The notes beneath the pieces are model-generated. The model ran no database searches and was not told where the DNA came from. It worked only from the letters and a program-made list of their open reading frames with translations. A stretch of 64,000 nucleotides of DNA from Vibrio barjaei (GTDB lineage: Bacteria > Pseudomonadota > Gammaproteobacteria > Enterobacterales > Vibrionaceae). Made by a program: the position numbers and the translations under genes. The stretch lies in NCBI RefSeq assembly GCF_001639065.2, contig NZ_LQXO02000034.1, positions 62,001 to 126,000 of the forward strand, given 5' to 3'. Positions 33,982 through 42,835 of this stretch are shown one piece after another; position 1 is the first letter of the stretch; each line of letters begins with the position of its first letter.

Positions 33982-35381
33982 TACTTACTTTCCTCTAAAC
34001 GTACAACATCATCTTCGTTTAGGTATGAACCTGATTGAATTTCGATTAGTTCCAAAGGCATTTTACCTGGATTTTCAACCATATGGCTGACGCCAACCGG
34101 GATATATATTGATTGATTTTCTGTGATGATTTGCTCGTTGCCATTGCTACTCACCTTCGCCGTACCAGAAACGACAACCCAATGTTCTGCGCGATGATAA
34201 TGCATCTGAAGAGACTGTTTTTTACCCGGCTGCACAGTGATTCTGTTCACTTTATAACGGTCACCGCCATCAATAGCATCTGACTTACCCCAAGGGCGAT
34301 ATACTTCTCGGTGTTCACGATACTCAGCTCGGTTTTCAGCTTTCAAATGCTCAACTATGTTCTTCACTTTTTGAACGTTATCTTTGTGAGCAACCAGCAC
34401 TGCATCTTTGGTTTCTACAACAACAATATCCTTAACACCCACAGAGGCAACAAGCTTATTCGGTGCGTAGATGTAGCAACCCTCTGTATCTTCAATGATC
34501 GCGTCGCCATGAATGACATTTCCTGCGCTATCTTTTTCTGAAACTTCCCACAGCGCAGACCAAGAACCGACATCGCTCCATCCTGCATCCATTGGAACTA
34601 CAACGGCTTTATCTGTGCGCTCCATTACCGCATAATCCACAGAGTCGTCCGGACATTTCAAGAATTCGCTCTTTTCCACGCGAATAAAGTCCATGTCTTC
34701 AACAGCACCCTTTATAGCCTTTACGCAGCAATTGTAGATTTCTGGTGAGTACTTCTTCAGCTCTTCGAGGAACACACTTGCTTTGAACATAAAGCAACCG
34801 CTGTTCCAATAATACTCACCACTGGCGACATACTGCTCGGCCACGTCAAACTGAGGTTTCTCTACGAACTGATCAACAACATAAGCAACATCACCTTGAT
34901 TCTCTCCGCGCTTAATGTACCCATACCCTGTTTCTGGTGCGGTTGGAACGATACCGAATGTCGCTAGTTTGCCCTCTTCGGCAACGACTTGCGCTTTACG
35001 AATAGATTTCTGGAAGGCTTCTGTATTTTGCACCACATGATCAGCAGCTAGAACAAGCATGACAGGATCGTCACCGTGAATCACAGCTTGCATCGCTGCC
35101 AAAGCTATCGCCGGAGCTGTATTTCGACCAGCTGGTTCCAATACGATTCTCGCTCTCTGCCCATAAGTACGAAGCTGCTCCGCTACTACGAAACGATGGT
35201 CTTCATTGGAAATGATGATTGCTTCTGATGAAGACATGCCGTTAATTCGCTCTAGTGTCGACTGCAACATGGTCAGTGAATTGTGATTATCTAGTGCTAA
35301 GAATTGCTTAGGAAATGCAGAACGAGAGAGTGGCCATAGACGTGAGCCAGATCCCCCAGCCATAATGACAGGTATAAACAT
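33981..35381 (-). CDS. manC: Mannose-1-phosphate guanylyltransferase / mannose-6-phosphate isomerase
   Basis: Bifunctional enzyme giving mannose-6-phosphate and GDP-mannose. N-terminal pyrophosphorylase motif VIMAGGSGSRLWPLSR, then FVEKP, and a C-terminal type II PMI cupin with PGKKQSLQMHYHRAEHWVVV. The start at ATG 35381 (MFIPVIMAGG) matches the family; an in-frame upstream extension of 33 residues is not homologous-looking. 466 aa. First gene of the long leftward operon, about 280 bp downstream of an ops/JUMPstart element. Confidence 0.95.
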   Translation of the reverse strand: MFIPVIMAGGSGSRLWPLSRSAFPKQFLALDNHNSLTMLQSTLERINGMSSSEAIIISNEDHRFVVAEQLRTYGQRARIVLEPAGRNTAPAIALAAMQAVIHGDDPVMLVLAADHVVQNTEAFQKSIRKAQVVAEEGKLATFGIVPTAPETGYGYIKRGENQGDVAYVVDQFVEKPQFDVAEQYVASGEYYWNSGCFMFKASVFLEELKKYSPEIYNCCVKAIKGAVEDMDFIRVEKSEFLKCPDDSVDYAVMERTDKAVVVPMDAGWSDVGSWSALWEVSEKDSAGNVIHGDAIIEDTEGCYIYAPNKLVASVGVKDIVVVETKDAVLVAHKDNVQKVKNIVEHLKAENRAEYREHREVYRPWGKSDAIDGGDRYKVNRITVQPGKKQSLQMHYHRAEHWVVVSGTAKVSSNGNEQIITENQSIYIPVGVSHMVENPGKMPLELIEIQSGSYLNEDDVVRLEESK

Positions 35382-35660
35382 AGAATTTTGCTTCTTAATT
35401 GTTGTAAATTGCACTAAAAATCCATGAACACCCGCACTAGATCGAAATTGAAGGTTAGGCAGAAATGTTGTTCCTGCCACTAAAAAAGAGTCGTATAAAA
35501 CCGAAAGCTATAACTTTTTTGATTACAGTACAGTCAGCCTTACGTAAATATACTAATCTGAAACCCGAGGTTCTCTCTGTTGACTCTTTTTTGAATTACC
35601 GACAATCCTCCTAGAATGGATATGTCCGTGATTTTTCCATGACGTTCTTTAGAATTTGGA

Positions 35661-35672
35661 TACGCTACCGCC
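35661..35672 (-). promoter_or_regulatory. ops element (JUMPstart) for RfaH antitermination
   Basis: On the minus strand the sequence reads GGCGGTAGCGTA, a perfect ops core, preceded by a JUMPstart-like stretch (AGCTTTTGAGGGCTTGACTC, upstream on the same strand). RfaH is recruited to RNA polymerase paused at ops and suppresses termination in long polysaccharide operons. It lies in the 808-bp gap before manC, in the right orientation for the whole manC-to-SGNH operon (about 15 kb). I see no convincing gene elsewhere in this gap (35382-36189). Confidence 0.85.
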
Positions 35673-36189
35673 CTTGAGTCAAGCCCTCAAAAGCTTAGTC
35701 TTTATATTTTGGGTCCTCATGACACAAGGGCCATAAAGATAATTTGCGGAGATTATATAGGAAACCAAGTTGATTCGCGATAGCACCAACGTTAAACCCC
35801 AAGATAGGAAAACAGGCTCACATAACGCCAATGAATACTACTTATTAACTTTCGAATGAAGAGAGGAGAGAATTACATAACTAGCTACAACTGACTGACA
35901 TCATTTCAAGCTCAAACGCAATCATCCTTCTAAGCTCGCTCTATCGCTTGAGTTTTTCCTTCTGGGCAATTGGCACTTGTATGCTCTTTTCGCCCTCAAA
36001 TTTCCATTTCTGCGAGTATTGTTCATTAAAAAAGGCGCAAGATAAAGATAAATCCCTCTCTCTATATAGACTGGCTTTATGAAAGTATGAGGTAGTTCAA
36101 ATTTACACAATTATGACATTAAAGCATAAAATCAACACGCTGCTGTCATTAATGTAGGCCAGAGCAAGAGTCTGATTTATATATGATGT

Positions 36190-37542
36190 TCATTTAACCA
36201 CTTCCACATTCAATAGTTCTTTTTTGAGCAACCGTGCAAAATCCGCTTTAACTTCACTATCTCCATGAATCAGATGCAATTGTTTTAAGTACTCCCTGCA
36301 ACCTTTTACAAACATTATGAGATCATCTCTATCGGCGTGCGCTGAATAACCTGATACTGTATGGACCATTGCATTCATTTCGATACTAGTCCCGTCTATC
36401 CAAACTTGTTCCTTACCTATTTGAATATCACGACCTAACGTTTCGTTCGCTTGATAACCACAGAACACTATGTCTGTTCGTCTGTCTGGAAGTAAAGCTT
36501 TTAGATAATCAACTACTCTGCCTCCTTGGCACATACCAGATGCCGAGATGACAATCGCAGTCTCTCCTGTCGATGCTAGTCTATTCACCACTCGACAATG
36601 TTCTTGATGACTTTCAATAACTACACACTGCGAAAAATTCAAAGGTTGGCGACCTTGCTGAATCTTCTGCTTCGCTTCTTTAGACCACAACTTACGATAA
36701 CGACGATAAGCCTTAGTGACTTTGGCTGCCATGGGAGAGTCAACAATGATAGGAATCGTCGATTGCAGTTGGTGATGATGCAGTAGTGACTCAATGTCAA
36801 ACAACAACTCCTGTGTTCGGCCAACACTAAAGGCAGGCACAATGATCGCGCCTCCATCTTTTAAACTTCGTTTAATAATGGCCAATAACCTTTCAGTGCG
36901 TTTATCGATCGATTCATGGCATTTGTTACCGTAGGTAGATTCTAGAAATAGGTAGTCAGCACGTTTGGGGGGAATGGCGTCTGGTAGTAATGGCGTATGA
37001 TTAGGTCCTAAATCTCCAGAGAATACCGCTATTTCATCTTTTGGCAGTTTTAACTCAATATAGGCACTACCTAAAATGTGTCCGGCGGGATTGAATCTTA
37101 CATAAGTGAAATAACCTCCATAATTCGACTTAATAGGTGTCCATTCTGAGTAGTTTATAGGTTTCAGATGCTTAAAAATTAAATCAATGAATTGCGTTCT
37201 TTTGCTTTTAGATAGATCCAGCGTTAGTTTAAGACCATCGGATAACATTAATGGAACTAAATAAGCCGTTGCCTGGGTGCAATAAATAGGCCCACGAAAC
37301 CCTGCGGCAAACAACCACGGTAACCTACCAATATGATCGATGTGGGCATGCGTCAGAATCAAAGCACGCACATGCTTTAAGCTGAAATCGATCTTCAGCG
37401 TCTGATTGTAAGAATCCGCTCCTTGAAAAAGCCCACAATCAATTAGCACAGATTCACCATTTATTGCCAATTCATGACAGGAACCTGTCACTGTGTCTTT
37501 GCCTCCATGATGTGTCACTTCTACATTTGGTGCTAACTGCAT
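36190..37542 (-). CDS. rjg: MBL-fold beta-CASP RNA-processing exonuclease (rjg type)
   Basis: 450 aa metallo-beta-lactamase with beta-CASP domain, of the CPSF-73/YSH1-like group. HxHxDH in THAHIDHIGRLPW, later metal ligands in NPAGHILGSAYIEL and FSGDLG, beta-CASP motifs VPAFSVGRTQELL and SASGMCQGGRVV, and the final GYSAHADR. It lacks a KH domain. Known from Vibrio as the conserved gene rjg flanking the O-antigen/capsule region together with gmhD/hldD; the name is from memory. Divergent from hldD across 262 bp; no metabolic role in LPS synthesis is evident. Confidence 0.85.
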   Translation of the reverse strand: MQLAPNVEVTHHGGKDTVTGSCHELAINGESVLIDCGLFQGADSYNQTLKIDFSLKHVRALILTHAHIDHIGRLPWLFAAGFRGPIYCTQATAYLVPLMLSDGLKLTLDLSKSKRTQFIDLIFKHLKPINYSEWTPIKSNYGGYFTYVRFNPAGHILGSAYIELKLPKDEIAVFSGDLGPNHTPLLPDAIPPKRADYLFLESTYGNKCHESIDKRTERLLAIIKRSLKDGGAIIVPAFSVGRTQELLFDIESLLHHHQLQSTIPIIVDSPMAAKVTKAYRRYRKLWSKEAKQKIQQGRQPLNFSQCVVIESHQEHCRVVNRLASTGETAIVISASGMCQGGRVVDYLKALLPDRRTDIVFCGYQANETLGRDIQIGKEQVWIDGTSIEMNAMVHTVSGYSAHADRDDLIMFVKGCREYLKQLHLIHGDSEVKADFARLLKKELLNVEVVK

Positions 37543-37586
37543 ACCTATCTCCAGTTGTCATGCCTATCAACATAGACCTACTGTAG

Positions 37587-37598
37587 GCCGGTAGCGAA
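37587..37598 (+). promoter_or_regulatory. ops-like element upstream of hldD (imperfect)
   Basis: GCCGGTAGCGAA keeps the central CGGTAGCG of ops (GGCGGTAGCGTN) with two mismatches, in the rightward orientation. A good promoter (37743-37770) lies downstream of it, so an ops function would require a second promoter near or inside the rjg 5' end. Weak. Confidence 0.35.
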
Positions 37599-37661
37599 CG
37601 TCAATGCTCTAGTTCATAACATTCTAACTTCTGTCGCATAGAACCAAACAATTGTCAGTCT

Positions 37662-37713
37662 CAGAGTAGAACCTGCGTCAACATGCTTTAGAAAAGCATT
37701 AATTTCTACTCTG
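37662..37713 (+). other. Nested inverted repeat in the hldD upstream region
   Basis: Outer arms CAGAGTAGAA (37662-37671) and TTCTACTCTG (37704-37713), perfect over 10 bp, enclose an inner hairpin ATGCTTT / AAAGCAT (37683-37699). It could be a structured leader, a protein-binding palindrome or a terminator-like element without U-tract. Function unknown. Confidence 0.6.
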
Positions 37714-37742
37714 GTACTTCCTGAGAACTTAGTTCCCTTGCT

Positions 37743-37770
37743 TTGAAGCTACGTGGAAATCTTATATACT
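37743..37770 (+). promoter_or_regulatory. Probable sigma-70 promoter of hldD
   Basis: TTGAAG (37743-37748), 16-nt spacer, TATACT (37765-37770), about 28 bp before the hldD ATG expected +1 region. Good but unverified match to the -35/-10 consensus. Confidence 0.5.
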
Positions 37771-37804
37771 CAACTGAATTATCCTATTCAAATGGAACCG
37801 TTTT

Positions 37805-38749
37805 ATGATCATTGTAACTGGCGGTGCTGGCATGATTGGCAGCAACATTATCAAAGCGCTTAACGAAGCAGGCTTAAACGATATTCTGGTAGTCGACAAC
37901 CTTAAAAATGGACGTAAGTTCAAAAACTTGGTTGACCTTGATATTACTGACTATATGGATCGCGATGACTTTTTAACGCAAGTTATGGCTGGCGATGATT
38001 TTGGACCTATCGAAGCGGTATTCCACGAAGGAGCATGTTCAGCTACGACAGAGTGGGATGGTAAGTATGTGATGTTGAATAACTATGAGTATTCAAAAGA
38101 GTTACTTCACTACTGTCTAGAGCGTGAAATTCCGTTCCTTTATGCCTCTTCTGCGGCAACTTATGGTGAGACGACTGTATTCAAGGAAGAGCGCCAGTAT
38201 GAAGGTGCGTTAAATGTTTACGGTTACTCCAAACAACAGTTTGATAACTATGTCCGTCGTCTAACTGCTGACGCGGAAGCACACGGCGAAAAACTGTCAC
38301 AAATTACTGGATTCCGTTACTTCAACGTTTATGGCCCACGTGAGCAGCACAAAGGCAGCATGGCTTCTGTGGCATTCCATTTGAATAACCAAATGAATGC
38401 TGGAGAGAATCCAAAACTATTTGAAGGTAGCGCCCAGTTTAAGCGCGACTTCGTTTATGTTGGTGACGTAGCTAAAGTAAATCTGTGGTTTATGGAAAAT
38501 GGCGTTTCGGGCATTTTTAACTGTGGTACCGGCAATGCAGAGACGTTTGAGGCTATTGCCGAAGCGGCGATCAAGCATCATGGTAAAGGGGAAATTGAAA
38601 ACATCCCATTCCCTGACCATTTAAAAGGTGCGTACCAGGAATTTACCGAGGCTGATTTAACCAACCTGCGCGCTGCGGGTTGCGATGTGGAGTTTAAGAC
38701 TGTAGCTGAAGGTGTTGCTGAGTATTTGGCGATTGTGAACGGTAAGTAG
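37805..38749 (+). CDS. hldD: ADP-L-glycero-D-manno-heptose 6-epimerase
   Basis: Makes the L,D-heptose donor used for the LPS inner core (also gmhD, rfaD). MIIVTGGAGMIGSNIIKALNE at the N-terminus, FHEGACSATTEWDGKY characteristic of HldD, YGYSKQQFDNYVR with YxxxK, and FRYFNVYGPREQHKGSMAS. 314 aa (310 in E. coli). First gene of the core locus. GGAA ribosome-binding site. Followed by an intergenic palindromic repeat. Confidence 0.97.
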   Translation: MIIVTGGAGMIGSNIIKALNEAGLNDILVVDNLKNGRKFKNLVDLDITDYMDRDDFLTQVMAGDDFGPIEAVFHEGACSATTEWDGKYVMLNNYEYSKELLHYCLEREIPFLYASSAATYGETTVFKEERQYEGALNVYGYSKQQFDNYVRRLTADAEAHGEKLSQITGFRYFNVYGPREQHKGSMASVAFHLNNQMNAGENPKLFEGSAQFKRDFVYVGDVAKVNLWFMENGVSGIFNCGTGNAETFEAIAEAAIKHHGKGEIENIPFPDHLKGAYQEFTEADLTNLRAAGCDVEFKTVAEGVAEYLAIVNGK

Positions 38750-38790
38750 CAGGGTCATATCGTTAAGCGATGTGCAATGACCACTCTCTA

Positions 38791-38913
38791 CGTCATTCCC
38801 TTGAAAAAGGGAATCTCATAAAGCGCGCAGTGAAGTAATATGACCTTGCGTGATTCAGTCTTATTCAACAAATTCACTTGCTGTGGGAGATCCTCGCATT
38901 CACGAGGATGACG
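38791..38913. repeat. Intergenic palindromic repeat, copy 3 (123 bp)
   Basis: Begins CGTCATTCCCTTGAAAAAGG and ends CTCGCATTCACGAGGATGACG-like (terminal GGATGACG is the inverted complement of the start). Internal GAATCTCATAAAGCGCGCAG and GGGAGATCCTC are shared with the copy at 51910, which has exactly the same length. No ORF; looks like a non-autonomous MITE-type or ERIC-like element between hldD and the GT4-deacetylase gene. Confidence 0.8.
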
Positions 38914-38944
38914 CAAACGTTAACAACATAGAAGATATTTATTA

Positions 38945-40714
38945 ATGAACATTCTGATGGCCCTTTCTCAACTTGAGGTGACTGGAGCTGAGGTTTATGC
39001 GACAACAGTCGGAAACGAGTTAACCGCTCGGGGTCATAATGTGTTTTATGTCTCTGATACGCTAACGAAGCCCTATGATGGGCCCTTTTTCTCATTGCGC
39101 TTTAACAAACGCAGTGTGCCACGCCGTTTTTGGCATGTTGGTTATCTTATTTATCTAATTAAGAAGCATAATATCCAGTTAGTGCATGCTCACTCTCGTG
39201 CATCAAGCTGGAGCTGCCATGTAGCTTGTAAGCTAACTGGTACCCCTATGGTAACAACCGTGCATGGTCGTCAACCCGTGCATGCTTCGCGTAAAAAGTT
39301 TCATGCTATGGGTGATAGAGCGCTACCTGTTTGTGAGGCGATTCGCGATCAACTACACAACGATTTAGCAGTCCCTTTAGAGCAGATGGAGGTGAGTCGC
39401 AATGGTATTGAGACTGACAACTTCAAATGGGTTGAAGCACCTTACAACGCAAAACCCGTGATTACTATTGTGGGTCGTTTGACGGGGCCGAAAGGTGACT
39501 TATGTTATCGTCTGCTTGATGAGTGTTTAAACGCTGACGAATACGACATTCGTGTGGTCACTGGCTCTAAGTTTGAAACGAGATTCGAAAAGTTTAAATC
39601 AACTGTCAACTTTGTTGGTTATACCAATGATGTACCGGCAATGCTAAGTGAAGCTGACTTAGTGATTGGAGCTGGACGCGTTGCGATGGAATCCTTGCTT
39701 TGTGGCCGCCCTACTCTGGCTATCGGTGAAGCGAAGTGCATTGGTATGGTCGACGAAACAAATGTTTCAGAGGCGATGGCCACAAACTTTGGCGATATAG
39801 GGCCAAAAGATCTCGATATCGACTTTGGCTCGATTTCTTCCTTTGTAGAGCAAGGACTCACGACTGCACATTGCTCAACGGCCACCAGCGATACTATACG
39901 CGAACACTATACTCTCTCTTCGATTGTTGACCAAATAGAGAGCATTTATCAAGACGTCTATGTCACTACACTAAAGCGTGAAATGCCTGTAATCATGTAT
40001 CACCGCTTTATTAAAGATGACAGTGGCAAAGGCGTTCACGGTACCTACCTGCATATCGATATGTTTGATAAGCATATGGCTCTATTGAAAAGGATGGGAT
40101 TTGAAACACTGACGTTTGAGGATCTTCAGGATGGGCGTTTAATTCGCAGGCTCGAAGCGGGTAAACGTTACATCATGTTGACGGTCGACGATGGCTATGT
40201 TGATAACTTAGATCTAATGCTTCCTGTTTTACAAAAGTACGACTTCAAAGCTGTAGTTTATGTGGTGACGGGTGAAACTTTTAACCGCTGGGATGTTGAA
40301 AACCCAAGCAATCCTGAAAAGTCTGTGCCATTAATGAACAGTGAGCAAATATTACAGCTCGCAAAATCTGACCATATTGAAATTGGCGGACATACACTTT
40401 CACACCCAAAACTTGATACGCTGAGCGATGAACAGCAGCGCCACGAGATTGTTGAGAATAAGCGAGGGCTAGAATCCATCTTAGGTAAAACCATAACCTC
40501 TTTTGCCTATCCTTTTGGTGAGCATAATCAAGCCTCAAAAGATATAGCTAAAGAGGCCGGTTATCGATATGCGGTTGCGACCAATTCAGGGCCACTGCAG
40601 TTTCATAAAGACCCCTATCAAATCCGCCGTATTGCTATTTTTCCAAAAACTGATGTGTTTGGGTTATGGCGTAAAGTTCGTGGAAACTATCTATTTAGAA
40701 AGGTAAAGCAATAA
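38945..40714 (+). CDS. Fusion of GT4 glycosyltransferase and NodB-type polysaccharide deacetylase
   Basis: 589 aa with two enzyme domains. Residues about 1-335 are a GT4-like glycosyltransferase (LSQLEVTGAEVYATTVGNEL, VHAHSRASSW, ITIVGRLTGPKGD, MESLLCGRPTLA). Residues about 345-589 are a CE4 deacetylase with MYHRF, TVDDGYVDNL (catalytic Asp pair), GGHTLSHPKL (metal His) and SFAYPFGEHN. Probably transfers an N-acetylated sugar to the core and deacetylates it, or works on one and the same residue. No signal peptide, so cytoplasmic. Ends 1 bp before the next start region (stop at 40714, next ATG 40716). Confidence 0.88.
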   Translation: MNILMALSQLEVTGAEVYATTVGNELTARGHNVFYVSDTLTKPYDGPFFSLRFNKRSVPRRFWHVGYLIYLIKKHNIQLVHAHSRASSWSCHVACKLTGTPMVTTVHGRQPVHASRKKFHAMGDRALPVCEAIRDQLHNDLAVPLEQMEVSRNGIETDNFKWVEAPYNAKPVITIVGRLTGPKGDLCYRLLDECLNADEYDIRVVTGSKFETRFEKFKSTVNFVGYTNDVPAMLSEADLVIGAGRVAMESLLCGRPTLAIGEAKCIGMVDETNVSEAMATNFGDIGPKDLDIDFGSISSFVEQGLTTAHCSTATSDTIREHYTLSSIVDQIESIYQDVYVTTLKREMPVIMYHRFIKDDSGKGVHGTYLHIDMFDKHMALLKRMGFETLTFEDLQDGRLIRRLEAGKRYIMLTVDDGYVDNLDLMLPVLQKYDFKAVVYVVTGETFNRWDVENPSNPEKSVPLMNSEQILQLAKSDHIEIGGHTLSHPKLDTLSDEQQRHEIVENKRGLESILGKTITSFAYPFGEHNQASKDIAKEAGYRYAVATNSGPLQFHKDPYQIRRIAIFPKTDVFGLWRKVRGNYLFRKVKQ

Positions 40715-40715
40715 T

Positions 40716-41795
40716 ATGAGAAAGCTTATCTCTCGCTTACAGCTTTTAAGAGATCAAATTCGACGCCATTTAGGGGTGATGTTGTTTGATAAAACACGGC
40801 AAACTTCGGCTGTACAGCCGGATTCCTTCAAGCACATTGTTTTTTTGCGTACCGATGCCAAGCTAGGCGATGCTTTTGTCTCCTCCTTTGTGTTTAGAGA
40901 CATCAAAGCTCACAACCCCAATATCAAGCTCACCGTCGTAACAACACCCAATATGCGTTCGCTTTTTCAAGAACATCTAGGCGCCGATAACGTTATAGAG
41001 CTAAAAAAGCGACCAAGTTATAGCGAGATAACCAAAGCCTGTATTGCAATTGGGCCTTGCGACTTGTTGGTTTCACTCAACCTAAATCCAAAAATGAAGG
41101 ATCTGTTCTTTCTTAGCCAATGTAAGGCAAAGCATATTGCAGGGCTAGATGACTCACTACAAATAGTGGACATAAAGCTTGGAGAAAAGACTCGTGACTT
41201 ACATTTTGCTGAGCGATTTGCAACACTCCTTAAAGAGATTGGTATTGAAGCACATCATCAGAACTATATTATTCCACAAACGACTGAGTCTAAACAAACC
41301 GCACAGAATTTCATCGAAAGGCATGGATTAACAAATTTTGTCATCATTAACGCTTATGGTAGTGGCAATTCTCGAAAACTGAATGCTCAGTCTATCGAGA
41401 GACTTGTTGGCATAATTCATCAACATGCCCCTGAGCTCATTATTGTTTTACTTTCATCGCCAGAAACTTATCAGCAAACTAAACAAGCTATCGAGAACCA
41501 TAGTTTAATAGCCATCCACTATGACACGAGCAAAAACATCTTTGATGTAGTAAGTTTGGTTGCTCGTGCGAAATTTACTGTTTCAGTGGATACTGCCATA
41601 GTTCACATGGCCACAGGGTTGAAGGTACCACAGCTAGCCTTATATAATCCTGATCCTGAAAACTTCGCACAATGGCATCCAAATTCTGTTCAAGCTTTGA
41701 CGAGTAAAGCAAACCATAGTTCAGTACCTGATATTAATAGGCTAAACTGGCCAGATGTAGAGCAAAAGCTATTGCAGCTTATCCAAGAGAAATAA
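40716..41795 (+). CDS. Glycosyltransferase family 9 (heptosyltransferase family)
   Basis: 359 aa GT9 enzyme: VFLRTDAKLGDAFVSSFVF is the N-terminal loop, IINAYGSGNSRKLNAQSIE the ADP-heptose phosphate-binding region, and FTVSVDTAIVHMATGLKVPQ the GT9 DTAxxHxA motif. Diverged from WaaC/WaaF and possibly a heptosyltransferase III or another core GT9. Sits between the fusion protein and waaF in a tightly spaced operon. Confidence 0.82.
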   Translation: MRKLISRLQLLRDQIRRHLGVMLFDKTRQTSAVQPDSFKHIVFLRTDAKLGDAFVSSFVFRDIKAHNPNIKLTVVTTPNMRSLFQEHLGADNVIELKKRPSYSEITKACIAIGPCDLLVSLNLNPKMKDLFFLSQCKAKHIAGLDDSLQIVDIKLGEKTRDLHFAERFATLLKEIGIEAHHQNYIIPQTTESKQTAQNFIERHGLTNFVIINAYGSGNSRKLNAQSIERLVGIIHQHAPELIIVLLSSPETYQQTKQAIENHSLIAIHYDTSKNIFDVVSLVARAKFTVSVDTAIVHMATGLKVPQLALYNPDPENFAQWHPNSVQALTSKANHSSVPDINRLNWPDVEQKLLQLIQEK

Positions 41796-41806
41796 GATTT
41801 ATAACT

Positions 41807-42835
41807 ATGAAAATCCTTGTTATAGGCCCTTCCTGGGTAGGCGATATGGTAATGTCGCAAAGTTTCTATAAAGAGATCAAACATCGCCATCCAAATGCAG
41901 TTATAGATGTTCTTGCCCCAGCTTGGTGTGAGCCTATCCTTTCTCGAATGCCCGAAGTTAATCGCTCGCTAGAAATGCCAATTGGTCATGGCGCCTTTGA
42001 TCTAAAAGGCCGCTGGAAGATAGGTCGAGAACTTAAGTCTGAAGGCTATACTCATGCGTATGTCTTACCTAACTCTGCAAAATCAGCGTTGATCCCACTT
42101 TTTGCTGGCATCCCACATCGCATTGGTTGGAAAGGTGAAATGCGTTTTGGGTTATTAACAGACCTTCGACCAAATAAACGTATATTCCAATATTACGTCG
42201 AACGCTTTGTTGCTTTGGCTAGCAGCAAAGAAACAATGAAACAAGAGGTGCAATTGGAACATTGTCCTCGTCCTGAACTAGAGGTAGATGAAAGCTTACA
42301 GAAGCAGACTTTCAAAAAATTCCAGCTCGATATTTCCCGCAAAGTTGTTGGCATGTGTCCTGGCGCAGAATTTGGACCAGCGAAGCGCTGGCCAGACATG
42401 CATTATGCGGAAGTAGCTCAACATGTTATTGATAGTGGCTATCAAGTCTGGCTGTTTGGTTCGGGTAAAGACCGAGAAGTAACAGAGAAGATACGCTCTG
42501 CACTGACACTCGAAGCCCAACAATACTGCTTCAACCTGGCAGGCACTACCTCACTTATCGAAGCGGTGGATTTGTTGGCTGCCTGCCATACTGTTGTGAG
42601 TAATGATTCTGGTCTTATGCATATTTCAGCAGCAGTAGGCTGTAACGTAATAGCAGTGTATGGTTCAAGCTCACCAGATTACACGCCTCCTCTCACTGAT
42701 AAATTACATATTGTTCACACAGATATAGACTGCCGGCCTTGTTTTAAAAGAGAGTGTCCTTTGGGCCATCTAGATTGTTTACAAAAACTAAACCCACAAC
42801 GTGTTATCGATTGTATTAATAGAGAAAATCAATGA
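41807..42835 (+). CDS. waaF: ADP-heptose:LPS heptosyltransferase II
   Basis: Adds the second heptose of the inner core. LVIGPSWVGDMVMSQSFYK, RIGWKGEMRFGLLTD, GMCPGAEFGPAKRWPD and VVSNDSGLMHISAAVG with YGSSSPDYTPP are the standard WaaF motifs, and CFKRECPLGHLDCL near the C-terminus is characteristic. 342 aa, usual length (348 in E. coli). ATGA overlap with the ligase gene. Confidence 0.95.
   Translation: MKILVIGPSWVGDMVMSQSFYKEIKHRHPNAVIDVLAPAWCEPILSRMPEVNRSLEMPIGHGAFDLKGRWKIGRELKSEGYTHAYVLPNSAKSALIPLFAGIPHRIGWKGEMRFGLLTDLRPNKRIFQYYVERFVALASSKETMKQEVQLEHCPRPELEVDESLQKQTFKKFQLDISRKVVGMCPGAEFGPAKRWPDMHYAEVAQHVIDSGYQVWLFGSGKDREVTEKIRSALTLEAQQYCFNLAGTTSLIEAVDLLAACHTVVSNDSGLMHISAAVGCNVIAVYGSSSPDYTPPLTDKLHIVHTDIDCRPCFKRECPLGHLDCLQKLNPQRVIDCINRENQ

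Noticed and set aside
35922..36110. 62-codon minus-strand reading frame in the long manC-rjg gap
   Set aside because: No ribosome-binding site, no recognisable motif and an unusual composition; the gap is better explained as the promoter/JUMPstart leader.
36967..36972. G6 run in the rjg gene as a phase-variation tract
   Set aside because: Only six bases, frame intact, not in a surface-glycan gene; a similar C6 run near 50788 is also unremarkable.
13541..37542. Integrated mobile element carrying the O-antigen locus
   Set aside because: AT-rich composition suggests horizontal origin, but no transposase, integrase, tRNA or att-like repeat is visible at either edge; homologous recombination in flanking genes is more likely.
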